Source: Gari tellinella
Lineage: Eukaryota > Mollusca > Bivalvia > Cardiida > Psammobiidae
Length of the DNA stretch: 64,000 bases
Reading direction: 5' to 3'
Assembly: GCA_922989275.2 (NCBI GenBank)
Contig: OV277870.1
Span: 47,302,356-47,366,355, forward strand
In this document: piece by piece, positions 36,301 to 48,300 of the stretch
How positions within the stretch are numbered: the stretch's first letter is position 1
How the letters are laid out: the number at the start of each line of letters is the position of its first letter
The notes under the pieces: generated by a model
Told to the model about the DNA's origin: nothing
What the model saw: the letters and a program-made list of their open reading frames with translations, nothing else
Databases searched by the model: none
Translations under genes and position numbers: made by a program

Positions 36301-39300
36301 CTTCCGCATGTCTTCCTATCGACGCGCGAAGATCTCTTTACCGCGGAAGCTTTCAGGAGCGGTTACGGAAGAGTCGGAATGCTTCAGGAAAAGCCGGATG
36401 TCCTGACGATGTCGGCAGGACAATGCAGACTGGTTGCGGAAGGTGTCAGGAAGTTCATTTCCGCGTCCAATTTTTGCTATCGACCAAAATTTCGAAGCGG
36501 ACAATTTTACCCATCCGGAAGGTGCGGAATCATGGGGAAGTGTTTAGGAATGATGCGGACAATGTAAAGAAGCTTTCAAGAGTATGCGGAAGGGTTGCGG
36601 AATCACTAAATTTGTATTCCGCGTCTTGTCCGCGCCCTAGTGGACGCCTGGTCTTAAGCAGACTAAACGTAGCTCAAAATGCGTCCTACATTTAGCGCAT
36701 TATACTTTACTTTAAACCTGCCTTAAGTACTCATGATCCGTCTGCAAAATTAAAACATGCTATGGAGTAAATAAAGGGGTTTAAAGGATATACCAACCGC
36801 ACAGAGCTGTCCAAAAACTGTCCTCTAACGTCTGTTATTATACACTTACTGTTATTATTCATTATTACAGGCGTGCTGTCCGCGCAGAGCAACATGTGTG
36901 CCAAATATCAATTTTAACTCTTTCATTCGAATAAACGTAACCCTAAGTGCTCATTGGATAACATTTGCAAACCTTTTGGAACAAGACAAGACGCCACTTT
37001 AAGTCCTTTGATGCACCCCGTTGTTCTCAATAGGCGTGAAAATACAGGTAAAGCAGGAGTACAGTGTGCTTAGCAGATGTCACTAATCTCAAGTTGTCTA
37101 GAGAGGCCCTGCCATACTCACACCCAAGAGTTATTCCAATGGGTTTTTAAACCAAACTAACAAATTTAAGGTACGGGCCTCACAATTAACGCTTCAATGA
37201 ATTTATCCCTAGAAACTTTAACACTAACTGCACAACTTCCACAGGGTTGAAAGCTTTTAAACATGGTTTGGTGTTACCACCGAAAGTATGTCAGGAAATG
37301 TCTTCAACGCGACTTCTGATCTATATTCAAACTGGTTGGCACTCACATTGAAAAAAGGGATTTAGTGTCACTTCGCACACGACATTATTGAATCAGACGA
37401 CAATTTAGCAAGATAAGGAATAACAAGCAAGTGTAACACGACCGCGGCAGTTGTTATAGAAAAGGACTCTGGGTTAAATACATTTCATCAATCCATTGAT
37501 GGACTCCCCCATTGTTCTCACTCTGTGTGAAAATACAGGTAACACAGTAGTAAAGTGTACAAAGTCAATGTCAGTAATCTCAAGTTGTCTAGAGAGGCCC
37601 TCACATACCACTCAATGGTTTTTGCAATGGTTTTTACTAATCAAACTAACAAACTTAAGGTACGGCCCTCACATGAAACGCTTGGATGAGTATATCCCTG
37701 GACAAGATAGCAGTAAGGACAAAACTCGCATATGGCTGCATGATTTTATACCTGGTTTGGTGTCACCACCGAAAAAAGATCAGGAAATGTCTTTAAATTG
37801 AATACCGCACACTTTAAAGTGGGCAGCTTATTCTGACTGCACTGTAGTAAATGGTCGTATTCGACTCATCGAGTTTGTGGTCAACGAAAAGTGGGCGGAG
37901 CAAACGCGCGAAGATTTACTGATGTCAACGATTTTGGCCCGACTCGAATAGAAATTGTAGTCAACGAAAACTTTGTACTTCCGGACGAATGGAAATGAAT
38001 CAAACACCCGTTAAAACAGTCGTAATGCTCCCAATTGTTATATACGCACATAATGCAATGTGATCTGGATCCAATCGATTAATTGAGAGGGTCTTTATCT
38101 TTGTTTTATCTAGAGACACTAATCACGTGGTATAAACGTGATCACGTGACTAAATCAACGCTCGATTTTAGGGTTTGACAACATTTTGTCAACGGAAAAC
38201 ATCAAGTCGTGATTCGAATAGAACTTGTTGACAAATATTCCAACTAACGCGATAGTTGCCCTGATTCGAATACGACCAATGAGATACCGCATAACCCAGT
38301 AAACATACTGCACGATATGTTCGTGCACAATGGAAAAACACAGATGGAAAATATAGTTGTGTACGTGTATTTCAATATTTTAGGAGTGGGTAGATTGGTT
38401 TGATATCATAAATTGACCGCAACCATTATTGACTCTGTGTGTGTTAAGTTTTAAATAGAAATCTTCGAATAAGATATAGTCCGATACAGTTACTCGTTCG
38501 CTTCAAAAGTATTCTGTAACGTGAACAGTTTTTAGAATATGTTAAACGTATATTCATCTTTCAATTTCCTTTTAAAAGGTGTTCCCGCTCTATATCAAGT
38601 TTATCTATTTTAAGTAAATTAACAATGAAAAGTATATAATTTATAAATAGGAAGACTGTTCTCGGTACACGGCTACCTTTGGTTGATCGTAACACCCTGA
38701 GGACGAACTGTGACAGAGCAAAACGTTTTAAGGGCCAAATATCTGGTAGCAAACCCCCGTACAGTGACACATCAATTTGCCGTACAGTAATATTTCATTC
38801 ACAACCAAGATGCCGTACACTTGACACAAATTTGCTTTAATTCTATTCTTAAAATCATAACCCAACAGTTAGGTATTAGTGAGTTACATGAATTATTATG
38901 AAATAGACTAAGTGTTCCATGTAAATATTGTAGTCAGGAGCGTTTGAAACGGTTGATATCATAATTTTTCGTCAGCAATCGTTGTTTTTTACCGGTACTA
39001 GACAGCATATTTATATATTTAGCGAGAGTTTCTGTGAATAAAACAGAAATGTTTTGACATCAGCATATCATAGAAACATCACGCTTTAATACGATATTAT
39101 ATATAAGTTGATCATAGACATTTTATGCTATAAAACCATGAAAAACATACACGCACTGCAGAGCGATCGGCTAATTCTCTCGACTCGCTGGTACCAATAT
39201 CCTGTGTACGGGTATACACAGTGATTAATGTTATTTTCGTATTTAAAATGAATGTTTATAGCACTATTATAGTATTTTGCAAATCTGTAGCGTGTTCAAT

Positions 39301-42300
39301 TACCATTGTTTGCTGTTTATGTTAGCAGTTTGTGCCCCGTGTGCAGCTTGCAGAGTACAGTAGAGGAAACGTTTTCTTTCCAAATAACCCCGGTTACGCT
39401 TAAGTTATTATATTTATTGCAAACAGTTTGGAGCCAGATCAGACGCCAGTTAACCCGACGTCTGATCAGACTCCAAGCTGTTTGCCATTCAGATTAAAAC
39501 TGGAAGTCTTAATTGACAAAATGTTGTCATTTTCTATGTTTCATTGCAATTCGTTCGCGTTTGAACGAAATAATACGTTTTCTCCACTGTATTTCAGACC
39601 GGTAGCCAACTCGCAATCGATGGCCATCGACGGCAATGAACGGTCAACGATTTCTTTACTGAACTCATCACTGATAATGAACTTAAAGTACAACTGTACT
39701 TAGGTTGCGGTATATTGCCGTTACAAAACACTTGACAAAAAAATCATAATTTCAGTATGATGCTCTTATATATACAGTGGAGAATCTGTTATTCTTTCCC
39801 GTTTAAACGCAAACGTACGCAAACGCAAAGCACTAAAACGTGGAAAAGAACAACTTTTGGACAATTCTGATATTTCATGTTTATCTAGGTGGCAAACAGT
39901 TTGGAGCCTGATCATACGCCGGGTTACCCGGCGTCTGATCTGGCTCCAAACTGTTTGCACTGCAAATAATAGTTTTAGCGTAAACGCGTTTATTGGGAAA
40001 GAATAACAGATTCTCCACTGTAGCTGAATTTCTTATTGGTTGTATGGGTAACCATTTATTATTTTATTTCAAACGTGAATTTTAATTTGCAAACCTGATA
40101 ATGACACTATTAAAGTATCATTGATCCAATTCGATATTGTACTTTACCTAAAACGCTTTGAATTTGATACATATTTTCAATAAAATGCTCTTATTTAGTA
40201 TACATTGTGATTTGTTGCTACGGTAACCAATTGTAATTTTTTATGTTAAACATGTTAAATTGCACATCTGATAATGAAATTAATGTACTTACATGTACCA
40301 TAATGTTTATGGCTGCTGCACTTTTCCTTAAACACAACTTGAATTAGACTCAAATTTTCAATAAAATGCTCTTTTTCCTATAGCGATTGCATTGGGTGGT
40401 TACTAAGGTAACCAAATGCCGTTTTTATGTTAAGTCTTGGATATTGCATATTTTCCAGTAAATAACGTTGTTTTGACAGATATTACCATAGTAACCAACG
40501 TTTTTTGCATATGTTGTCTTCTTTTTTATTTATTTTATTACATTTTAATATATCGTTACAGCATTGAAGGAGTGGTCCTGGTACATTTTATACAATCCTG
40601 CTCAGTTACATGGGAAAGTACAACATTGATGAGTCGATAGTTGCATTGCCATTGTTACCGCCTTAGCAACCCCACCCCTAAAGGGTTTCTTTCAAAAATA
40701 ATAAATAACACATTAACTTTGCTTCTTGTTATAAGTGATCTTATTCAAGTTCAGCATGTATGCATAAATATTCTATCAGTTCGTAGAATAAGCCAAAATA
40801 ATGATTTCTTGCTTGCAGTATACATGTATTGACCCCTAAACCTTGCACTTGCATACCAATCGGGTGTAATGTTGAGTTGAATGCTACAATGTTACTTTAT
40901 TGTCAATGTGTCATATTTCAACTTTCAAATGTCATTTTATTTAAAATACATGTATATTCAAATTGTTTCTGAAAAAGACTATGGATTTGCCATTCTTACT
41001 CACCAAAAACTCTGGGTTTTGGGAGAAATCTTGATTTCGCGGTGCCATGGCAACCGGATATCGGAAATATTTTTTCGGGGTTTCGTTTTCCAGTTTACGA
41101 ATAGAGGTACACATGGTGTAAGTTTCATGCGTTCCGAAATGGGGTTGAGTGCTATATGATAGAAAGTAAGCACCGCATAAAAACCGATTTTGCTATATAA
41201 AACCAGATGATTCATGACATTGACAATGTCAGGCTTTATGGAAATGAAAGGGTTAAGTGAATTGCTTGGAAATATCGTGACTGCGAAAGGTATTCTTCCG
41301 ACGATTAACCCCACCACTGCAAGAACATTTAATTTATTCTTCTGCTGAAGAAAATAATTCCAGTTTATACCCTCATGAACAATTACCATAACAAATATTT
41401 TATATAGCCTACCAGATGGTAGTTTAAAGCAGACTGAAAGTAAAGCAGAATGTGCCTGAAGGCACATTCTGCTTTACTTTCGACCTACTTTAATTGAGCA
41501 CATGTCTTTCATATCATTAATAGGTTATTGGGTAAAGGGTTAAACAAATATCGTCTGCTTTTATTTCTTAAATCTATGTCTTCGGTTAATAGTAAAGAAT
41601 TTATTATTTGTGGTCTTATACAAAAACAAATCTATATAACTGATATAGTGTTATACACGACAACCCTAAGTTGATTAATCATTATCATGCTGAATTGTCA
41701 TCTGCTTCAAATACCTCGTCTGCTAAAAAAACTCAAAACCAGTTTGTATGCTTTTTACTCTGAAGAAAAGTTAAATGTAAATAATAATTAGTTTGGATCC
41801 AGATCATACGCCGCGTAAAGCTTTGAAATATGTATCAAATGTTGTGATTGTTATTGATAAGCGCGTCATTCTCTTGTTTCAAAGATGTAAGTATCATTTG
41901 TAATACATGTAACAATAAAAGCTCACACTTTTCACTTCGTTTTTTCCCGACATATTTCGGGTATTATGCACTATGGTTCACGTGGCCTAATATTCATAAT
42001 AACCATGTTATTTGGCGCTAGTGTTATCTGCAGACAGCAGTACTTATGCATATTATTTGGATAAAACTGAAATTAAAATGTTGACTGTAAAGGTTTCCTT
42101 TAAGAATCCTTCAGTCGAATGTCAAAAAGTTTTGATCAAGATCAAATGTCGAAACGTGTTTTACTCACACACCACATTTCGCACACACGTATTTATGAGA
42201 TATGTGAAGTATGACACATACGATGTATCTATATACTTTCTCTCTACTGAAAATGCAACACAAGTAACAAAGTATTTGAAACATAGTCTATTCATGTAAT

Positions 42301-45300
42301 ATGACAATTACTTTTTAAATACCGAACAGAATATAAAACGATCGGATCAGAAGCACAATGCTACAAGAAACTTATTCCTTAACATTAACCGTATAAGCAT
42401 TGTTCCTCAATACTATATAGTTTAATATAATACTTAATTGAATATTCAATAAATGTTAAAGCCTGATTTGGATCTATACTGTGTGCTAGAGTAAGTGTAC
42501 TGTTAACAGTTATTTTGATAATAAATGACACGTAACAGGGGCCCGTTTTGCGTAAGTCAAAATTTAAAATTCTAATTTATATTTTTTATTATCACTTGCT
42601 ACAAACAGCAAATAGCCAGATCAGAGAACGCGCTTTTAGCGCGTCCTCTGATCTGGCTATTTGCTGTTTGCAAACGTTTATGATCGAAAAATAAGAGTTA
42701 AACGATTTTGACTTACGCAAATGTTTTGCGTAAGTTGTTTAGTAAAACGGGCCACAGGGCTCTGCGTATATTTACCTCGTATATTCGTCATTTACAATCA
42801 TTGTAGGTCCTGACCAGAGAGCTGTTGCAGGAACCCTCTTAGACATTCACAGTTTTGCTACTATTTTGTAAAATCAAGCCCTAAAACATTAACAAGGCGA
42901 CAAAATTTACATACCGAACTCAAGTCTTCATTACGCTCCTCAGTATGTACCAATTTCGTTGTTTTATTCTTCAGAATCTTGAATACTGAGATCCTGGCAT
43001 TGCCTGAAATGAAAATGAGTTTATCGAGGGCTCCATATAAGAACGAATAACAGGGCTGCTATTTCTCCGGATTTTTCATAATATTCGGATTTTTTTCTTG
43101 TACATAGTAGCTCAGAACAGGCTGAAAGTAAAGCAGAATGCGCCTTAAGGCGCATTCTGCTTTACTTCAAGCCTGCTTTAAGCAGCCACGTGTCAAAAAA
43201 GCTAGACACAGACGATGGGGTAAGGTACGATTCGTAAAATCGCACCTAAAAAATGCAAATTTGGAAATCTTAGGATTTTTCATGTCAACTTATGGCAGCC
43301 CTGGAATAAACTAAACCTTTCCAGCATGACTTGCTTTATGTTTCCTCTTAACCATACCGTGGAGTAGACGTCATAATCATTGCCTGACTTCAAACTGTTT
43401 GTTTCTCATCTTAAGGTGCATATCAAGCACTGTCAAAACGTTTAAATTTTCTGCATTTTATTTCAATGCCTTCTCATTTTGCTTCCGTTTAAACGAGAAA
43501 TAACAACGTTTTATTCACATTATGCAATACGATTACGAGGAGGCGATTCTTCTAACAATGAAGGATTTGGTGTAGAAATAAGAAAGTAATTTATCTAGAG
43601 TCCTGAGTATATAAACACTTTGTAGAGCCTGACATTTTTTCATGCACATGCAATGTGTAGAATATTATAATAACCGTAAAAATATTAAAATTTTGTACAC
43701 CCCAGTAATACTGCTGGTCCTTAACATTTGAACTATAGCAAATACTCGATTTTACGAACTCGCATTTGTTCGAACATATCCAAACGTGGCTTGGTCACGT
43801 TTTAACTTTAAAATACGCGTATTTTCGACTTAAACGAGATCGACTTATCAAAATCCAAATTACGAAATACTGGTTAAATCGATTTAAGCGAGTTAGAAGT
43901 ATCGAATTTCGACTGTTACTGCGTTAATAATATACAAATGTGTCCAAATGGTACAACTTGAACGCCCAAACAAAGTAGATACATGTACAAATCAAACTGT
44001 TCTCGGTGGATCTACACTGTTTTTCAAGGCATGCCTGTCCTAATAGTTTGTGCCATTTGAGTATTCATTATACAATGTACAACTTAAATGGTAAATACAA
44101 AATTAAATACATAGGCATATAAGGAAATTCAATAAAGCATATTCTAACACACCACTCGAAGGAGCGTATCTGTGTTTAAGTTCTTAATAAACTTCAAACG
44201 CGCTGTAGCAGCTTAACGTGCCGAAATATGGCTTCGACAATTCGTTCATCCTTAAAATAAAGAGTACTTGAATGTAACGCCGTTGCGTAGGTGCAAAGTG
44301 TGGTTCAATTCAAGTGTTATAATCGCAATAATAAGAAATACCAATGTTTTATCGTGCAATAGAACACGGGTAGTCGTTGAGTTGCTGGTATTAAATCACT
44401 ATGCATTGGGTAACGTGATTTAATTACTACGTATTGCCACTCCTACCCATGTTATATTGCTCGATAAACACTGGTATGAATTTATCAGTTCTTAAGAAAA
44501 TGATAGGGATTTGAAAAAAGAACGTTTAGTTTTTTGTTTGCTCTGATATTCGAACAGAATATCAGAGACAGAATAACTCGGGTGGTAGATCTGGTTATAA
44601 AATATTTGCAATAAACAAAATATTTTAGCACAAACGTGTTTTAGAACCGGTCGCATCTTGCTCATTGTTACCCCATCCCCTTTTTTGCTAGGATGCGACT
44701 GTGTCATGTAATGGTATAATTCACTAGATGCAAACGTTTGCCGGATATGTCTACGGAACGAGCCGCATTTAGATACAAGGGAGGTTAAGGGAGAGCATGT
44801 GCGTAAATATACGTGTTTGCTTATTTAGTACTTTTTCAGCACTTCACAGATGATACTTTAGAGTCATACGACGCGTAAAATACGCGCTTTATATATGAAA
44901 TGTAATAAGAAAATGAATTGATTTATTCGGCGTTCAAGCGAAATGAACGACAGAAAATTATCGGCAAATACCATAAATCGCACTAGCGATTCATGGTAAA
45001 TTTGCCGATAATTTTCTGTCGTTCATTTCGCTTGAACTACGAAAAAATCTGTTCATTGCTTATATTTACAGTGTATTTGCTGTAATTTCTAATATTAGAT
45101 TAACATTTTGTAAGTATGCATGTATGTTTAGTCCATTTTAGAGGTTGATAACACGAATAATGTGTACCCTATCATGAACAGCCATGACCGAATAACTGTA
45201 GCTGCGTACATTGGAAAGCAAAACAATAAGTTCCGTTGTTTACATTCTGAAATCAACAATTTTGACAGTTTGGCGCGAAAATGACGATTTGACGTCATTG

Positions 45301-48300
45301 GAAGTGACGTCATTTATAAAGTAGGATAAATATATCGGGGTTGGTTTGGGAATAGAGGAATGCAGACAGTTGTTGTTTATAAGTTATGTCAATCTTCTTG
45401 CAATTTATCACATTAATAAAGAAGAATATTAGTCGGAAATCATGGTTTCCACTTATGGGAAGGCATAAATCGGTTAAGAACAAATATTTTGAAAAAATCC
45501 GCCAAATGTCCCAAGTACCAAAGATTAATTCGCGAATGAAAAATGTATATGCTCCGCCTCCTATTCGAAACTTTTCCACCAGTCCCGCCCTCTGGAGAAA
45601 TAGTGTTTATACGAAATGTACAACCTTTTTGTCAATTGAATTGAATGGGGCGAATGTAAATATTCAAACATGTTAGTTAACTCTTTCCTCCCTGAAACTT
45701 TAAATGGACAATTCCAGTTTCCATCTAAGTCTAGTCCATTTCTGACTTTAAAGGGTTGTTTTTGTCAATGTTTGGCATTGTGACAAACAGTGAAGACCCT
45801 GATCAGAGGGCTCCTTTCGGAGCCCTCTGATCTGGGTCTTCACTGTTTGCACAGGACAAGTGTACGACTCATATGTACACTGTTTGAAAAGGACGCCTAT
45901 ATGCGGGACTAGACTTCAAAGGGTTAAAAAATATTTTATTAACGCTTTTGCCTGCAAATTGCGACTTTCCTGTTTGTTGCGCGGCGTCTGATCTTGATCC
46001 AAACTGTTTGACACCTGTCTTCAGGTTTCTTTACCTAAACATTGTATAAATCTTAATTTTATAAGTTTTACAGACAACAATATCGAAGCAGACGATATAA
46101 CCTCAGGATAAGGGTTATAACATTTTAAACTATGTGACAAATCGCAAAATTAACACATTGCCTAGGGAGAAATGTATTGATAAATTTGAAAATTATTACC
46201 AATGAAATATTCGAATTATAACATGACAAGCAGATAACGACCAAGTATACATTTGACTTTGACTACTTCCTCCCAGGGAAAGCTGTGAAACGTATATGTT
46301 AAATCAAATTAAACCGATTTAACTGTTTTTTTAAAGGACAAAATAAGGGATCTCGAAACAAACTCATTTTTAATTTGATAAACTGTTAATCATCTTATCT
46401 GCAAAATAAATAAGAAAATATAGTATAAAGTGTTAATTTTTTCGCCCGGCAATTACATATTACACTATCTGGTGTGTTTTTTAAACCACAATTCATTGTT
46501 TCAATATTAAGATTGTGAAAATCTCTCTTTGAGCGTGTGTCTGTGTAGGGCATGTCCAAAGCAAATGATCAATAGTTTCTGAATATTTTATTACAGAAAG
46601 TACATGTTGGGTATTTAAGTTGTGTCAATTATTCTATGTGTAATACGAAACTAAAACCTCTGTATTCCTCTATTATTTGAAATTATAAAAGGTATTTGAT
46701 TGATGTCTTTCCAGTCGTTTAGGCTGATTTTTTTCCCTAATGCTTAATCCCATTTTTAATGAGATGTCGGTAAGTCATAATTTCTATTTAAGTATTTATA
46801 TATTGCTCTTGAAACTTTAGAGTAATTCAAAATGTGTTTGAAATAAGGTGGGAATACTGATTTCTGTAGGGTTTAATATCATTAGTTGATACATGTATTA
46901 TATTTATTTACAAATTCGTAAAAAGTAAGGATTGCACCATTTTCATTTACCCAATCTCAAATGCAATGTAAACCAGTTTTAAACCATGGATTTAAGAATA
47001 CACTTGTGTGTCCAATAAAAATCATATGATTAGAAAATAATGGGTAAAATTAAAGTATGTCGTTATCTATAACATGATTATCAATAACTTTTGAAAATGC
47101 CTTGAAGGTTTCGGACCAAATTTTATTACTACATTACCGGAAAAAATTCATAGAAATGTTTCCGCACTTTGTAATAATATCTACACATAGGCTATTATTT
47201 ATTACTAATCGTCTGACCCATGTTATTTTGGGCTAGGCAATAAAAGTTCTTAAATTCACCATCTTCAACTGCATTCATCGTATTATTTTATCATTGTAAA
47301 GTGTTTTATCTTATTGCGTCTGTCCCAGATGTGACCTATTTACAGTGGAGAATCTGTTATTCTTTCCCGTTTAAACGCAAACGTACGCAAATGCAAATCA
47401 CTAAAACGTAGAAAAGAACAACTTTTGGACAATTCTGATATTTCATGTTTATCTTGGTGGCAAACAGTTTGGAGCCTGATCAGACGCCGGGTTACCCGGC
47501 GTCTGATCTGGCTCCAAACTGTTTGCAATGGAAAAAATAGTTTTATCGTAAACGCGTTTATTGGGAAAGAATAACGTTTTCTCCACTGTATCTTATTGCT
47601 TCTGTCCCAGATGTGACCTATTTATCAGTTTCCCTGTAGGTTTCGGTAAAACAAGAAACAAATGATTTAATTTTGATACTAGTAAACTTTTAATGACAGT
47701 TATTTTACCAATAGGTGTTAAAAATATTCTTCTGTTCTATTTTCTTATTGTGTCTTCTTTTGCAGTTCTTTTTGGTTAACAATTCAAGTTGAATTCAAAT
47801 TTACTGAGTTTAAATTGGACCTTTACCAACTTTGTTGAAACTATTTTGTGTAAAATCTTGGTCCATTTCTATAAATACCCAAATCGCCGAAGGCATGTTG
47901 GGTTATAGTTCTTCAATTATTAAATACATTGTATTTGCTACTTCGCCCTTATTTTAGCCCTGTCCACTGTGAAACAGGAACAGTTTTTATATTGATGGAC
48001 AATGTTTACATGTGCTTCATCTTAGTAATGTTGGTAATACAGTGTTCCCACCCTACAGTGGCCCTCTCAACAACGACTCCCTCCTTACAATGACCCTTGC
48101 TTCAGTTCCCTTTACAAGACAATTATGTATAACGCTTTTATGGTCGTCTGCTGTTTATCTCAAAGTAACTACAGTGGAGAATGTGTTATTCTTTCCCAAT
48201 TAACGCGTTTACGCTAAAACTATTATTTGCAGTGCAAACAGTTTGGAGCCAGATCAGACGCCGGGTAACCCGGCGTCTGATCAGGCTCCAAACTGTTAGC

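Larger units (their letters stand above)
33669..39223. mobile_element. 5.55 kb DNA transposon with about 270-base TIRs and ATTAA target duplication
   Basis: Left end CACTGTGTATACCCGTACAC and right end its inverse. Homology continues about 270 bases inward (33669-33940 against 38955-39223). Flanks are ATTAA at 33664-33668 and 39224-39228. Each TIR contains GCTCTGCAGTGC followed by a GTATGTTTTCATG donor-like site. A small zinc-finger ORF sits just inside the left TIR. The interior carries later insertions and no complete transposase. CACTG ends recall the CMC/Chapaev group, but a 5-base duplication is not typical; superfamily left open. Confidence 0.75.

Noticed and set aside
36221..36695. Cluster of overlapping ORFs of 61-132 codons
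   Set aside because: They lie within the GC-rich 672-base TIR element (35977-36648). Openness reflects low stop density, and three frames are open at once.
39766..39960. Many ORFs of about 60-100 codons reading MQTVWSQIRRRV..RLQTVCHQDK..FSALRLRTFAFKRERI on both strands
   Set aside because: They are translations of family A MITEs (arms plus hairpin). They recur only because the element does, and both strands of a palindrome stay open. Gene predictors may report them as proteins; they are not genes.
42012..42299. 95-codon plus-strand ORF
   Set aside because: No signal peptide, domain or repeat motif recognised. It lies inside an intron of the minus-strand gene, and length alone is not enough in AT-rich DNA of this size.
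45386..45676. 96-codon plus-strand ORF
   Set aside because: No recognisable family. Overlaps opposite-strand ORFs of similar length and has no splice or promoter context.
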